Assembly (NCBI RefSeq): GCF_022668875.1
Contig: NZ_JAKGCR010000007.1
Coordinates: 1-64,000 of the forward strand
From: Domibacillus sp. PGB-M46
GTDB taxonomy: Bacteria > Bacillota > Bacilli > Bacillales > Domibacillaceae
Reading direction: 5' to 3'
Length of the DNA: 64,000 nucleotides
Shown: positions 11,133 to 20,289 of the stretch, piece by piece
Layout: every line of letters begins with the position of its first letter
Numbering within the stretch: position 1 is the stretch's first letter
Notes under the pieces: generated by a model
What the model saw: the letters and a program-made list of their open reading frames with translations, nothing else
Databases searched by the model: none
What the model was told of the DNA's origin: nothing
Position numbers and translations under genes: made by a program

Positions 11133-12122
11133 TTGGATACTGGCACCCACATTGTCATGGGCTTTGCGCTCGGCGGCCTTGCCACGCTTGATCCGGTCGT
11201 TGCGGCAGATCCCGCTACAAAATATGCCGTTATGACAGCCGCTGTCATCGGTTCGCAGGCCCCTGATATTGATACCGTTTTGAAACTCCGCAACAATGCG
11301 GTTTATATCCGAAATCACCGGGGAGCTACTCATTCTATTCCAGCTGTTGTAATGTGGCCCCTTCTTATTACAGGTGCGTTGTTTCTGCTTTTTAGAGACG
11401 CTGACGTCTTCCATCTTTGGCTTTGGGCGCAAATCGCGGTTTTTCTCCACGTATTCGTTGATATCTTTAACGCATACGGTACCCAGGCGCTCCGTCCGTT
11501 TTCTTCAAGATGGGTAGCACTTGGTGTCATCAACACGTTTGATTCCTTTATTTTCACCATGCATGTGATCGGGCTCCTGCTCTGGTGGCTGGCCGGCTTT
11601 GATCCTGCCCCTACGTTTGTCATCGTGTATGCGGTTCTGTTTATTTACTACATCCTCCGCTTTCAAATGCAGGGAGCCGTACGCGAGTCCGTACGCCGCT
11701 TAATCCCGGACGCGGAAGAAATTATTATCGCACCAACCATGCGTTTTAATCAATGGCGGATTGCGGTTAAATCCCCGGAACACTTTTATGTAGCAAGAGG
11801 ATACCGGCGTTCTGTCACGATTCTTGATAAATACAAACGTGTTCCTGTGCCGGATACCCCCTTGTTCCAAGCGGCTAAAAGGGATAAAAATCTGGATGCT
11901 TTTCTTCACTTTTCACCTGTTTACCGGTGGGAAATGGCTGAATACGATGACTGCTACGAAGTGAAGTTTATTGACCTCCGCTACCGCAGCAAAGAGTACT
12001 ATCCATTTGTGGCGGTTGTAAAGCTCGATATGGATTACAACATTATCGGCTCTTATACAGGCTGGATTTTCAGCGAAGAAAAACTGCGAAAAAAACTTAC
12101 CTTTGTCCCTGGAGATCAATGA
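11133..12122 (+). CDS. yfhP: YfhP, membrane-bound metal-dependent hydrolase (DUF457/YdjM-like)
   Basis: Membrane protein of the LexA-regulated YdjM/DUF457 family, with a His/Asp-rich N-terminal metal-binding pattern (DTGTHIVMGFALGG, SQAPDIDT, NHRGATHS) and about four to five helices (for example LLITGALFLLF, FVIVYAVLFIYYIL). The C-terminal 130 residues are soluble. The start is TTG with AAAGGAGG nine bases upstream. Its last 7 bases overlap yfhJ on the other strand. Ortholog of B. subtilis YfhP, whose physiological substrate is not settled. Confidence 0.88.
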   Translation: MDTGTHIVMGFALGGLATLDPVVAADPATKYAVMTAAVIGSQAPDIDTVLKLRNNAVYIRNHRGATHSIPAVVMWPLLITGALFLLFRDADVFHLWLWAQIAVFLHVFVDIFNAYGTQALRPFSSRWVALGVINTFDSFIFTMHVIGLLLWWLAGFDPAPTFVIVYAVLFIYYILRFQMQGAVRESVRRLIPDAEEIIIAPTMRFNQWRIAVKSPEHFYVARGYRRSVTILDKYKRVPVPDTPLFQAAKRDKNLDAFLHFSPVYRWEMAEYDDCYEVKFIDLRYRSKEYYPFVAVVKLDMDYNIIGSYTGWIFSEEKLRKKLTFVPGDQ

Positions 12123-12385
12123 GTCAGATCATTAGAGTCATCTAATAAATGCTTGTATCTTGGGTTGCGGGCAGCAAATTCATGCAGGTTCGCTCCATAG
12201 CTGTCAATAAGCTGGGTGACCATTTTCTCTGTCCGCTCTTTTCCCTGATACTCATAGCCTGCTTTGGCGTATGTAGCTTCAAAGTCTTCCCATAAAAGCT
12301 CTACCCATGTTCTCGCGCGGGCTACAGACAAGCGGCTGTTTTTTTGAAGCAGCCGCTTTGTTAATGCTTGAAATGTTTCTTCCAT
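12116..12385 (-). CDS. yfhJ: YfhJ, WVELL-motif protein
   Basis: 89-residue soluble protein with the hallmark ARTWVELLWEDFEATYAKAG, which defines the WVELL family, ortholog of B. subtilis YfhJ. Function unknown. Lies 5 bases downstream of yfhH in a recX-yfhH-yfhJ run, so probably one transcript. Confidence 0.88.
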   Translation of the reverse strand: MEETFQALTKRLLQKNSRLSVARARTWVELLWEDFEATYAKAGYEYQGKERTEKMVTQLIDSYGANLHEFAARNPRYKHLLDDSNDLTH

Positions 12386-12390
12386 GCTGA

Positions 12391-12714
12391 TTACACTCCT
12401 TTATTTAATAGTGAGATCGGGATACCTTCTTCTTTCCCGCCCCCGTTTAATCGATATCCCCAGGCAAAAACACCATTCATATACTCTACTTTAAAGTATT
12501 GACCTGGATCAGTCGTTAATTCATACATCTTGCCTGGCTTAAAATCATCCGGATTCATCAAATAAGCTTGCGCCATCGTGACTTTCCGGTCATATACCGC
12601 AAACTCATTTACAATACCGAGCTGCTCGGCTTTTCGTGCTTTTTCCCGAAGCCGGGCAATTTCCTGCTTTAGTTCTATTTCACTCATGTCACTGTATCGC
12701 TTTTCCTGCTCCAT
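12391..12714 (-). CDS. yfhH: YfhH, DUF1811 protein
   Basis: Small protein with a helical N-terminal half (SEIELKQEIARLREKARKAE) and a C-terminal beta-rich part (YFKVEYMNGVFAWGYRLNG) typical of DUF1811/YfhH. I place the start at the ATG at 12714, two bases after the recX stop, with AGGAG ten bases upstream; the GTG at 12720 is too close to that site. Function unknown; tight coupling to recX suggests a shared transcript. Confidence 0.87.
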   Translation of the reverse strand: MEQEKRYSDMSEIELKQEIARLREKARKAEQLGIVNEFAVYDRKVTMAQAYLMNPDDFKPGKMYELTTDPGQYFKVEYMNGVFAWGYRLNGGGKEEGIPISLLNKGV

Positions 12715-12716
12715 GT

Positions 12717-13523
12717 TCACTCGTCTCCTCTTTGTTCTTCTAACAGGCGGTCAATCACCCGGTCAATATCTGTTAAATCAAACCCTTTTCGGTAAAGAGC
12801 CGCTTTCATTTTCTGCCGGTATTCCCGTTCCTCGAAGGACCGGTAGCGCCGATGCGCTCTCTCCGCCTGATGCATAAGAGCTTCCAATTCCGCTTCCTCA
12901 TCCGGTTCAGCGGCAGTGGCTGCTTTTTTTACAATATCAGCAGAATAGCCTTTTGTCATAATGTACTGCTCGGCTTTTTTTTGCTGCAAAAATGCAGAAT
13001 CACGTTTGAATTTTTTAAGCTGTTTTTCAAATAGCGCGGCTGCTTTTTCAACCTGGTCTTCTTCTGTGAACTGCTCGATCAAGAGAGAAGCCGCATGATC
13101 ATCAATTCCCTTTTCTTTTAGCTCGCGCAAAATCAGCTTTGGCCCTTTTTCTGTTGTTTGGATTTGTGTTTTTATATATGCGTCTGCAAACTGTTCATCA
13201 TTCAAATAACCCATCGTTTCCAGCCGCTCCATAATTTCATCCCATGCGCCTGGTTCGATTTCCTTTTTCTTTAAATAGTCGAGCACTTCTTTTTTGGAAC
13301 GCATGCGAAGAGATAAAAACTGAATGGCTGTGTTGACACCGCGATAAACACCGTCCCGCACAGTAATCACTTCAATGTCCGCTTCAGTCAGCACACGCCC
13401 TTTTTTTAATTCAAATTCTATTAAAACCGCTTCGTCGGCACTGAACGCGTAGCTGCCATCCACCTCTATATTATAGCGGTCTATCCGCTTTTGCTGTACC
13501 GATATTTTCGTAATAACGCCCAT
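12717..13523 (-). CDS. recX: Recombination regulator RecX
   Basis: 268-residue RecX, a three-helix-repeat protein that modulates RecA filaments. Repeats visible around AIQFLSLRMRSKKEVLDYL, YLNDEQFADAYIKTQ and KGIDDHAASLLIEQF, and the C-terminal YRKGFDLTDIDRVID. The start is the ATG at 13523 (MGVITKISV) with AAGGAGG upstream; the longer in-frame reading overlaps the yfhF promoter on the other strand and is not family-like. First gene of the recX-yfhH-yfhJ run, divergent from yfhF. Confidence 0.93.
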   Translation of the reverse strand: MGVITKISVQQKRIDRYNIEVDGSYAFSADEAVLIEFELKKGRVLTEADIEVITVRDGVYRGVNTAIQFLSLRMRSKKEVLDYLKKKEIEPGAWDEIMERLETMGYLNDEQFADAYIKTQIQTTEKGPKLILRELKEKGIDDHAASLLIEQFTEEDQVEKAAALFEKQLKKFKRDSAFLQQKKAEQYIMTKGYSADIVKKAATAAEPDEEAELEALMHQAERAHRRYRSFEEREYRQKMKAALYRKGFDLTDIDRVIDRLLEEQRGDE

Positions 13524-13611
13524 ATACACCCCTCCTTGGCACATTCGTCTAGTTTGTTTTTCGAATGAAACAGGTAAAATACTATATAGTAAAAAGCGGG
13601 AGGTCTTAATG

Positions 13612-14520
13612 ATGAAAGCAGTGATCGCAGGCGGAACCGGGTTTGTCGGCAAAGAATTAACAAATGAGCTGATCCGTCATGGATACGATGTTACTATTTT
13701 AACGCGAAATCCCGAAAATAAGAAAGAAGAAGACCGCCTTCATTACGTAAAGTGGCTCGCGGATGAAGCAGAACCGGAAGCAGCGTTAGCAGGAACAGAC
13801 GTTTTTATTAACCTGGCTGGCGAATCCATTAACAGTGGACGATGGACAGAAGAAAGAAAACAAAGAATTTTAAACAGCCGCATCACCGCTACCCGTGAAA
13901 TAGTCCGTATCATGAAGGCGCTCGAGCAAAAGCCAAAAGTGTTTATCAATGCAAGTGCTGTTGGGATTTATCCCTCATCCGACATGGATACGTTTACCGA
14001 ATTATCTAGCGCAGCTGGCAGTGGTTTTTTAAGCCAGGTCGTCAATATTTGGGAACGTGAAGCGATTGAGGCGGACAAGGCGGGAATCCGGACCGTTCTT
14101 GCCCGGTTTGGTGTCGTGCTGGGTACAGAAGAAGGTGCACTTCCGCGAATGGCTCTTCCCTATAAAATCGGCGCAGGCGGAAAACTCGGCTCTGGCCGGC
14201 AGTGGGTATCATGGATTCATGTATGGGACGTGGCCCGCGCTATTCGGTTTGCGGCTGAACATAAAGCGATAGAAGGACCTATGAATATTACAGCCCCAAA
14301 TCCAGTCAGAATGAATGACCTTGGGAAAATACTTGCCAAAGTGCTTGGCCGGCCGCACTGGCTGTTTGTTCCCGAGCCGGCGTTAAAACTGACACTGGGT
14401 GAAATGAGCACCATTGTTCTTGACGGCCAGCGCGTACTCCCGGCTAAACTCACCCAGGCCGGATTTGTTTTTCAATTCCCTCTTCTCCGTGGAGCGCTGA
14501 ACGACTTATATTCAAATTAA
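13612..14520 (+). CDS. yfhF: YfhF, TIGR01777-family NAD-dependent epimerase-like protein
   Basis: 302-residue extended short-chain dehydrogenase fold. Rossmann motif GGTGFVGKEL at the N-terminus, VFINLAGESIN and GRWTEERKQRILNSR, which are specific to the TIGR01777 (SulA/YfhF) subfamily, and SASAVGIYP. Two ATGs stand next to each other; the second (13612) has the better spacing from GGAGG. No substrate is established for the family. Single gene followed by a perfect terminator. Confidence 0.9.
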   Translation: MKAVIAGGTGFVGKELTNELIRHGYDVTILTRNPENKKEEDRLHYVKWLADEAEPEAALAGTDVFINLAGESINSGRWTEERKQRILNSRITATREIVRIMKALEQKPKVFINASAVGIYPSSDMDTFTELSSAAGSGFLSQVVNIWEREAIEADKAGIRTVLARFGVVLGTEEGALPRMALPYKIGAGGKLGSGRQWVSWIHVWDVARAIRFAAEHKAIEGPMNITAPNPVRMNDLGKILAKVLGRPHWLFVPEPALKLTLGEMSTIVLDGQRVLPAKLTQAGFVFQFPLLRGALNDLYSN

Positions 14521-14523
14521 AGA

Positions 14524-14557
14524 AAAAGCACGAAACAATATTGTTTCGTGCTTTTTG
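14524..14557. terminator. Terminator after yfhF
   Basis: Near-perfect palindrome with AAAAAGCACGAAACA and TGTTTCGTGCTTTTT arms, ending in a T-run. Confidence 0.9.
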
Positions 14558-14624
14558 CTCTTCTTTAAACTGCCCATTACCATTCATTTTCAGGATAACT
14601 CGAAAAATGAATCATTTTACCATA

Positions 14625-16001
14625 TCATGCTTTTGATTTTACTGTAAGCTTTACGACCGTCTCTACTTGCGCTGTCTGCGGAAACATGTCAACTGGCTGA
14701 ATGCTGTCGATTTTGTATACAGGGGCCAGCGCCACTAAATCTTTTGCCAGCGTAGATGGATTGCAGGATACGTAAACAAATACAGATGGCTGAATCTGCT
14801 TAATTGTTTGAATCAGTTTCGGGTCCAGTCCGGTACGCGGCGGGTCGGTCACGAGCACATCCGGTATCCAGCCCTTTTCCTTCCAAATCGGCAGCCACTT
14901 TTCGGCAGGGCCGACTTCGTATGTCGCTTTCACGCCGTACTTTTCCGCATTGGCACGGGCATCTTTGATAGATGCCGCAATCGTGTCCATCCCACGCACT
15001 TCCGCTGCATTCTTTCCAATCCAAAGACCAATGGTTCCGGAACCGCAGTAAGCATCAGCCACTTTATCGGATGGCTGCACGTTTGCGGCTTTTTTAACTT
15101 CATCATAAAGTTTTTTTGTCTGCACCGGATTTAATTGAAAAAATGCACGGGCAGACAATTCGTATTCAAACTCGCCCAGCTCTTCGGAAATCGTATCGCT
15201 GCCAGCGATGGTTTTTGAAACATCACCCATTACGAGGTGTGTTTTGCCTGGATTTATATTATGAACAACTGACTTCACACGCGGCTTTAACTCCATCAAC
15301 TGCTTGGCAAACTCTTCTGCTTTCGGAAACGTTTTATCTCCGGTTACGGCCACAGCTTGTATGTCTCCCGTCTCAAAGCCGTACCGGACAACGATCGTTT
15401 TAACGCCCTGTTTGTTTTTAGCGCTGTACACCGGAATGGACAACTTATTCATTAATTTCTTGGCAACGCGTATTGTTTCATCAACCGCTTTATGCTGAAC
15501 AATACATTCCTCGATATTCACAAGCTGGTTTGAATTGGTGCTGTATAAGCCCATGATCATTTTACCTTTGTACACACCTGTTTGGAACTGTGCCTTGTTT
15601 CGGTAACGCCAAGGATCCTCCATTCCAATGGTGTCGTGGATCGGCAGTTTGTCAATATTAAAAGAAGTATAGCGATCAAGCGCCTGGACAACCAGTTCTT
15701 TTTTTTCCTTTAGCTGCCCCTCATAGCTAAGATGCTGAAGCTGGCAGCCGCCGCATTTTTCGTAAATGTCGCATGGCGGCGTTACCCGTTGTGGAGAAGG
15801 TTTGCGCAGCTTTTTTACTACCGCTTCTGTAAACTTCGGCATGACCTTTACCGCTTCTGCGGTAATTTCTTCTCCCGGCAGGGCACCCGGTACAAAAACA
15901 GCTTTTCGTTTAAAATAGCCAACGCCTTCCCCATTAATTCCTAATCGTTTTATCGTAAGCGGGAACGTTTGTCCCGGTTTCATATCAATCCCGTTTTTCA
16001 T
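14625..16001 (-). CDS. rlmD: 23S rRNA (uracil-5-)-methyltransferase, RlmD/TrmA type
   Basis: SAM-dependent methyltransferase with an N-terminal TRAM domain (GINGEGVGYFKRKAVFVPGALPG region), 4Fe-4S cysteines (CDIYEKCGGCQ plus a later Cys), SAM motif VADAYCGSGTIGLW, and the catalytic loop VYVSCNPSTLAKDL. Makes m5U in 23S rRNA. B. subtilis has two paralogs, YefA (RlmCD) and YfjO; position close to pdaA hints at YfjO, but sequence alone does not decide, so the exact target uridine is uncertain. Confidence 0.88.
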   Translation of the reverse strand: MKNGIDMKPGQTFPLTIKRLGINGEGVGYFKRKAVFVPGALPGEEITAEAVKVMPKFTEAVVKKLRKPSPQRVTPPCDIYEKCGGCQLQHLSYEGQLKEKKELVVQALDRYTSFNIDKLPIHDTIGMEDPWRYRNKAQFQTGVYKGKMIMGLYSTNSNQLVNIEECIVQHKAVDETIRVAKKLMNKLSIPVYSAKNKQGVKTIVVRYGFETGDIQAVAVTGDKTFPKAEEFAKQLMELKPRVKSVVHNINPGKTHLVMGDVSKTIAGSDTISEELGEFEYELSARAFFQLNPVQTKKLYDEVKKAANVQPSDKVADAYCGSGTIGLWIGKNAAEVRGMDTIAASIKDARANAEKYGVKATYEVGPAEKWLPIWKEKGWIPDVLVTDPPRTGLDPKLIQTIKQIQPSVFVYVSCNPSTLAKDLVALAPVYKIDSIQPVDMFPQTAQVETVVKLTVKSKA

Positions 16002-16059
16002 TTCTTCACCTCATATTTAACTGTATCACAGAACCATGCCAATCAAAAGAAGCCGGGCA

Positions 16060-16812
16060 TTAAGCGCCGGCAAGATGATCGAGAGATTTAAACGTATAGC
16101 CTTTCTTTTTCAAATCACGAATGACATCCGGCAGCGCCTCGGCATTATCTTTTGATACGCTGTGCAGCATGATGACGGCACCCGGATGGATCTGCTTCAT
16201 AATTTCATCATAGGCATATTGTTTTCCTTTCGGCTGATCAGCATACCAATCCACATAAGCCAATGACCACATCACATGTGTATAGCCGGCTTTTTGAGCA
16301 GTTTTTAACACGTTTTCAGAAAAAATTCCGCGCGGCGGGCGGACATATTTTGTTTTTTTCTGTCCGGTTACTTTAGCTACTTCTTTTTCAACCGATTTAA
16401 ACTCTTCGATGACTGTGCTGCTTGGTACTGTTGTTAAATCATAATGATGCCAGGAATGGTTGCCGATAATATGTCCGTCTTTTACCATCCGTTTCAGCAA
16501 ATCAGGTGCACTATCCACATAATGACCCGTTACAAAAAAAGCGGCAGGCACTTTTTCTTTTTTCAGCGTATTTAAAATGCTTTTCGTGTAGCCATTTTCA
16601 TATCCATTGTCGAAGGTTAAATAAACGACTTTTTTCTTTGTATCCCCTTTATAAAAGGAGTCGTATTTCTCCAGCACTTCGTCAAGCTGGGCGCCTGCTT
16701 CAGCAGGGCGTCCGTCTGACGCTTTTTTAAATCCCCAATGAACAGCTTCGGACGACACGGCAATAATCGGCAGCATAAAAAGAAAAACGACAAACATAAT
16801 AAATTGTCTCAT
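16060..16812 (-). CDS. pdaA: PdaA-type delta-lactam-biosynthetic de-N-acetylase
   Basis: Secreted or membrane-anchored carbohydrate esterase family 4 enzyme that deacetylates muramic acid on the way to muramic delta-lactam in spore cortex, needed for germination. An N-terminal signal segment (MFVVFLFMLPIIAVSS), the PdaA-type first motif TFDNGYENGYT (Asn in place of the second Asp of usual deacetylases), zinc ligands in HSWHHYD, and RPPRGIFS are visible. 250 residues fits B. subtilis PdaA (YfjS). Sporulation-specific expression is expected but not visible here. Confidence 0.93.
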   Translation of the reverse strand: MRQFIMFVVFLFMLPIIAVSSEAVHWGFKKASDGRPAEAGAQLDEVLEKYDSFYKGDTKKKVVYLTFDNGYENGYTKSILNTLKKEKVPAAFFVTGHYVDSAPDLLKRMVKDGHIIGNHSWHHYDLTTVPSSTVIEEFKSVEKEVAKVTGQKKTKYVRPPRGIFSENVLKTAQKAGYTHVMWSLAYVDWYADQPKGKQYAYDEIMKQIHPGAVIMLHSVSKDNAEALPDVIRDLKKKGYTFKSLDHLAGA

Positions 16813-16881
16813 CTCAGCACCATCCTTTTATGAATAAGATGTGCTGTATAAGAATTCTTCATCCGTGGAAAGATATTTCAA

Positions 16882-16908
16882 ACAAAAAACCGGCACAAGG
16901 CCGGCTTT
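16882..16908 (-). terminator. Terminator after the fumarase gene
   Basis: CCGGC/GCCGG stem extended by A-T pairs, with TTTTTTG following on the minus strand. Confidence 0.75.
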
Positions 16909-16910
16909 TC

Positions 16911-18455
16911 TTAAGCAAAAACAGGTTCTTTAAATTTCGCCAGTTTTTCGAGTGATGTTTTATCCACTTCTTCATGCAGGCTGTTTCCATGTGAATCCAT
17001 CGTTACAACAGCGGTAAATCCTTCTACGCGCAAATGCCACATCGCTTCTGGAATACCAAACTGCATAAGGTCAACACCTTCTACCCCTTTGATGCAGTCT
17101 GCATAATACTGTGCGGCACCGCCAATTGCATTTAAATACACGCCGCCATGCTCATGCAGCGCCTGCAGCGTTTTTGGACCCATACCGCCTTTTCCGATTA
17201 CAGCCCGAATGCCGAAACGCTTCATAATATCACCCTGGTACGGCTCTTCACGAATAGATGTTGTCGGACCAGCTGCTTTTACGTGCCACTGTCCATCCTC
17301 ATCTTTAAGCATTACCGGGCCGCAATGATAAATCACCTGTCCGTTCAAATCAACCGGCGCACTATCGGCAGTGCTTAAATGTTTGTGGATCGCATCACGG
17401 CCTGTATACATCATGCCGTTAATTTGAACCACATCGCCGACTTTCAGCCCACGAATTTGTTCTTCTGTAATCGGCGCTTCCAGCGTTACAACACGGCTTT
17501 CTGATTTTACTTCCTGTTCCTCAGGCTGGGCTGACTCAAATGATACCTCGTCTCCATCCTGGTAAAACCATTCGTTAATTCCGCCTGTTTCTGCATTTAC
17601 CGCTACTCCTAAACGGCGGTACGCCCAGCAATTGTAAGCAACAGAAACGAAGAAGCTCGCCGGCAGCCGGTTCATCACGCCGATTTTACAGCCAAGCAGT
17701 GTCGTTTCGCCGCCAAAGCCCATTGTACCGATGCCAAGCTCGTTTGCATGCTCAAGTACATATTCTTCAAGCTTGCGCAGCTCTTCATTTTCATTTATAT
17801 CATCTACGCCGCGGAAAAGCTGTGCTTTCGCTAAATCATACCCGGATGAACGGTCGCCACCAATACCGACACCGATAAAGCCGGCTGAACAGCCCTGACC
17901 CTGCGCCTGATAAACAGAATGCATAATGCATTTACGAATGCCGTCCAAATCGCGGCCGGCTTTTCCAAGCCCTTCAAGCTCGCACGGAAGGCTGTACTGA
18001 ATATTTTTATTTTCACAGCCGCCTCCCTTTAAAATAAGGCGGGCATCGATATAATCTTCTTCCCACTGTTCAAATTTAATCACCGGAGTTCCCGGACCAA
18101 GATTGTTTCCGCTGTTTGATCCATCGAGCGAATCAACAGAGTTTGGACGAAGCTTTCCGTCCTTTGTCGCCTGCTCAATAGCAGCATATATCGCTTTCTG
18201 AATATGTATTTGGTTGACACCAACAGGCGTTTTGATTTTAAACGTTGGCATTCCCGTATCCTGGCAGATCGGTGAAATATTATCGTCTGCCATTTTAATA
18301 TTCGTTGTAATCGTATCCAAGCTCATTGCCGCGCGTGTGCCGGCGTTTTCACGCTCTTTTGCCCGTTTCACAGCACGGCGCACATCTTTCGGAAGATTCG
18401 TTGATGTTTCGACAATTAACGTATACATGCTTTGCTGAAATGTTTCCAAATTCAT
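16911..18455 (-). CDS. fumA: Fumarate hydratase, class I (iron-sulfur)
   Basis: 514-residue TCA-cycle enzyme interconverting fumarate and malate. N-terminal alpha domain with ICQDTGMPTF and KGGGCENKNI (cluster-ligating Cys), GQGCSAGFIGVGIGGDRSSG, and a C-terminal beta domain with PTTSIREEPYQ and IGKGGMGPKTL. This is the oxygen-sensitive 4Fe-4S class, not the class II CitG type used by B. subtilis. The start is the ATG at 18455 (MNLETFQQ) with GAGGGGGA upstream; the longer in-frame reading lacks a ribosome site. Single gene. Confidence 0.93.
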   Translation of the reverse strand: MNLETFQQSMYTLIVETSTNLPKDVRRAVKRAKERENAGTRAAMSLDTITTNIKMADDNISPICQDTGMPTFKIKTPVGVNQIHIQKAIYAAIEQATKDGKLRPNSVDSLDGSNSGNNLGPGTPVIKFEQWEEDYIDARLILKGGGCENKNIQYSLPCELEGLGKAGRDLDGIRKCIMHSVYQAQGQGCSAGFIGVGIGGDRSSGYDLAKAQLFRGVDDINENEELRKLEEYVLEHANELGIGTMGFGGETTLLGCKIGVMNRLPASFFVSVAYNCWAYRRLGVAVNAETGGINEWFYQDGDEVSFESAQPEEQEVKSESRVVTLEAPITEEQIRGLKVGDVVQINGMMYTGRDAIHKHLSTADSAPVDLNGQVIYHCGPVMLKDEDGQWHVKAAGPTTSIREEPYQGDIMKRFGIRAVIGKGGMGPKTLQALHEHGGVYLNAIGGAAQYYADCIKGVEGVDLMQFGIPEAMWHLRVEGFTAVVTMDSHGNSLHEEVDKTSLEKLAKFKEPVFA

Positions 18456-18661
18456 TGTGCAGTTCCCCCTCAGGATTTTACTTATGTACAAAACAGCTGC
18501 CATCTTCCTTATTATACGCCTGTGGCAAAACGTTTAAAAGAAAAATTCGCAAACGGTTTCAGTATTATGCTTTGTTCGCTTTCGAAAAATAGAATTCTAT
18601 TATAAATGAAGCACAATGAATGATTTGTTGTTTCAGGTGCAGTTCAACGGATATTTCCCGC

Positions 18662-18696
18662 AAAAAAAAAACGATCCAATCAGGATCGTCTTTTTT
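18662..18696. terminator. Terminator after the SE1561-type gene
   Basis: ACGATCC/GGATCGT stem with a five-base loop, A-run on the left and T-run on the right, so usable on both strands. Confidence 0.8.
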
Positions 18697-18874
18697 ATCC
18701 GCGGCTGCGAAACTGCTCACATTTTAATTCAATATCATCGATCATTTCAATTAAACGATCAATATCCTCTACTTCTGTTTCTTCTGGATCAATGGAATCC
18801 AGCACTTCCATAAAGATATTAAGCCGTTCTTTTAAGTAAACGACCTGCTTTTCTTTTTCATGAATTGGTTTCAA
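18695..18874 (-). CDS. SE1561-family small acidic protein
   Basis: A 59-residue reading frame not found by length-limited searches. The product starts LKPIHEKEKQVVYLKERL, continues with FMEVLDSIDPEE and VEDIDRLIEMIDD, and is strongly acidic and helical, resembling the small SE1561 family of Bacillales. The start is TTG with AAAGGAAG seven bases upstream; no in-frame ATG exists before it. It begins 20 bases after the chaA stop, so it may share that transcript. Function unknown; the family assignment is from memory of the pattern. Confidence 0.75.
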   Translation of the reverse strand: MKPIHEKEKQVVYLKERLNIFMEVLDSIDPEETEVEDIDRLIEMIDDIELKCEQFRSRG

Positions 18875-18894
18875 GTCTTTTCTTCCTTTCTTCC

Positions 18895-19947
18895 TTACAG
18901 CAAGTAAAAGCCAATGCCCATGATGAAGTATGCGGCCAGAAGTGTCAACCCTTCAAACCAGTTCGTTTCACCGTCATTGGAAATACTGATCGCCAAAAAT
19001 ACGGCGGTAATCATTGAAACAAGCTCCGGTACGGTGAATACAAGCGGCATTGGTGTTGGGAAAAGAAGCGATACGAGCACAAGCACCGGTGCCACGAACA
19101 TGGCAACCTGAAGTGTCGAACCAATCGCAATTTCAACCGCAATGTCCATTTTGTTTTTCATTGCCATTAAAATTGCGGATGCATGCTCAGCGGCATTTCC
19201 AACAATCGCTACAATGATAACTCCAATAAAAAGTTCAGACCATCCAAATTGTTCACCGACCGCTTCAAATGTATGAACCAGACTTTCCGCCACATAGGCA
19301 ACTGCTGCCGTTGCGGCAAGCAAAATAATAATTGCTTTTTTCTTGCCCCATTCTGGTACCTCTTCATGGTGAGCTGCCCCTTCTTCAGTGGCGTACACAC
19401 CACGATGAGTCACAAGCTTAAAAAACAGCCCCGCTAAATAAATGGCGATCATGACAATCGAAATGCCTATACTTAAGTTCAATGTTTTTGCTTCATTCAT
19501 GTTAAGAGAAAAAATTTCGGGAATCACAAATGCTACTACAACCGCGAAGATAAGCAATGCTGAATTGTGACGCGCATCATGGACGCTAAACGTCTGGCGC
19601 TTATATTTTAGTCCACCCATGAAAAAGGAAAGACCCGCTACCAGGAGCAGATTTCCGAGTACCGAACCTGTCAAAGAAGCAAGAACGACACCGATCAGTC
19701 CTGCTTTTAAAGCAAAGATCGAAATAATAAGTTCAACGGCGTTTCCAAAAGTCGCATTCAGCAGTCCGCCTATACGCGGCCCGACAACGATCGCCAAGCT
19801 CTCAGTAGCCCTTCCCATGTAACTTGACAGGGCAATCACGGTTGCACTGCAAATAACGAACATGACCACACTCGGCCAGTGTAAAAGTGAGCCTGCAACC
19901 GCCAATGGCAGACCTGCTGCAATGATAATTGCAAACACTTTTCCCAT
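18895..19947 (-). CDS. chaA: Ca2+/H+ antiporter (CaCA/ChaA family)
   Basis: About eleven membrane helices with the two inverted CaCA repeats: GNAVELIISIFALKAG in the first half and GNAAEHASAILMAMKNK in the second, the acidic residues of which carry Ca2+. A short acidic/histidine loop (TEEGAAHHEEVPEW) separates the halves. Matches B. subtilis ChaA (YfkE). The start is the ATG at 19947 with GGAG nine bases upstream; a TTG five codons earlier overlaps that site. Divergent from pfeT. Confidence 0.93.
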   Translation of the reverse strand: MGKVFAIIIAAGLPLAVAGSLLHWPSVVMFVICSATVIALSSYMGRATESLAIVVGPRIGGLLNATFGNAVELIISIFALKAGLIGVVLASLTGSVLGNLLLVAGLSFFMGGLKYKRQTFSVHDARHNSALLIFAVVVAFVIPEIFSLNMNEAKTLNLSIGISIVMIAIYLAGLFFKLVTHRGVYATEEGAAHHEEVPEWGKKKAIIILLAATAAVAYVAESLVHTFEAVGEQFGWSELFIGVIIVAIVGNAAEHASAILMAMKNKMDIAVEIAIGSTLQVAMFVAPVLVLVSLLFPTPMPLVFTVPELVSMITAVFLAISISNDGETNWFEGLTLLAAYFIMGIGFYLL

Positions 19948-20124
19948 AATCCCACACTCCAATGCGTCAAAGTAAACAGCTTAATACTTAGTCATCATAC
20001 CCGCTCTTTACCTGATTTAACACCATCGCCTGAATTATTTTTCCTTTTTTCCGATTAAACTTTTGCTTTCCTTTTCTCCATCTATAAACTCCCCTTTCCC
20101 TGTTCACAGCCTGTAATATACCCC

Positions 20125-20152
20125 TTGCATCTTTTTTTAATTATGGTATGAT
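20125..20152 (+). promoter_or_regulatory. Sigma-A promoter of pfeT
   Basis: TTGCAT (20125-20130), 16-base spacer, TATGAT (20147-20152). Transcription should begin near 20159, just before the PerR box. Confidence 0.7.
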
Positions 20153-20162
20153 ACTTATTACA

Positions 20163-20177
20163 TTATAATTATTATAA
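20163..20177 (+). promoter_or_regulatory. PerR box over the pfeT start site
   Basis: TTATAATTATTATAA is a perfect match to the PerR consensus. It covers the region immediately after the predicted transcription start, a classic repressor position. Confidence 0.92.
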
Positions 20178-20231
20178 AATAAAAATTAATTTATTCTAAT
20201 TGAAATTCCTTATCAATAAAGGTTTTGGTAA

Positions 20232-20246
20232 TGATAATCATCATCA
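20232..20246 (+). promoter_or_regulatory. Fur-type box in the pfeT leader
   Basis: TGATAATCATCATCA differs from the Fur 7-1-7 consensus TGATAATNATTATCA at one position. In B. subtilis Fur activates pfeT, but here the box is about 75 bases downstream of the predicted start rather than upstream of the promoter. It is enclosed by a 10-base inverted repeat (TTCTAATTGA at 20194-20203, TCAATTAGAA at 20265-20274). Confidence 0.65.
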
Positions 20247-20289
20247 ATAAGGCGATCTTCATTCTCAATTAGAAAAGGAGGATACATAA

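Noticed and set aside
14625-16001. A definite assignment as RlmCD (YefA)
   Set aside because: B. subtilis has two close paralogs, and synteny near pdaA points to the other one; sequence inspection alone cannot decide.
16911-18455. A two-subunit hydratase/tartrate dehydratase instead of fumarase
   Set aside because: Alpha and beta domains are fused in one 514-residue chain with class I fumarase motifs in both halves.
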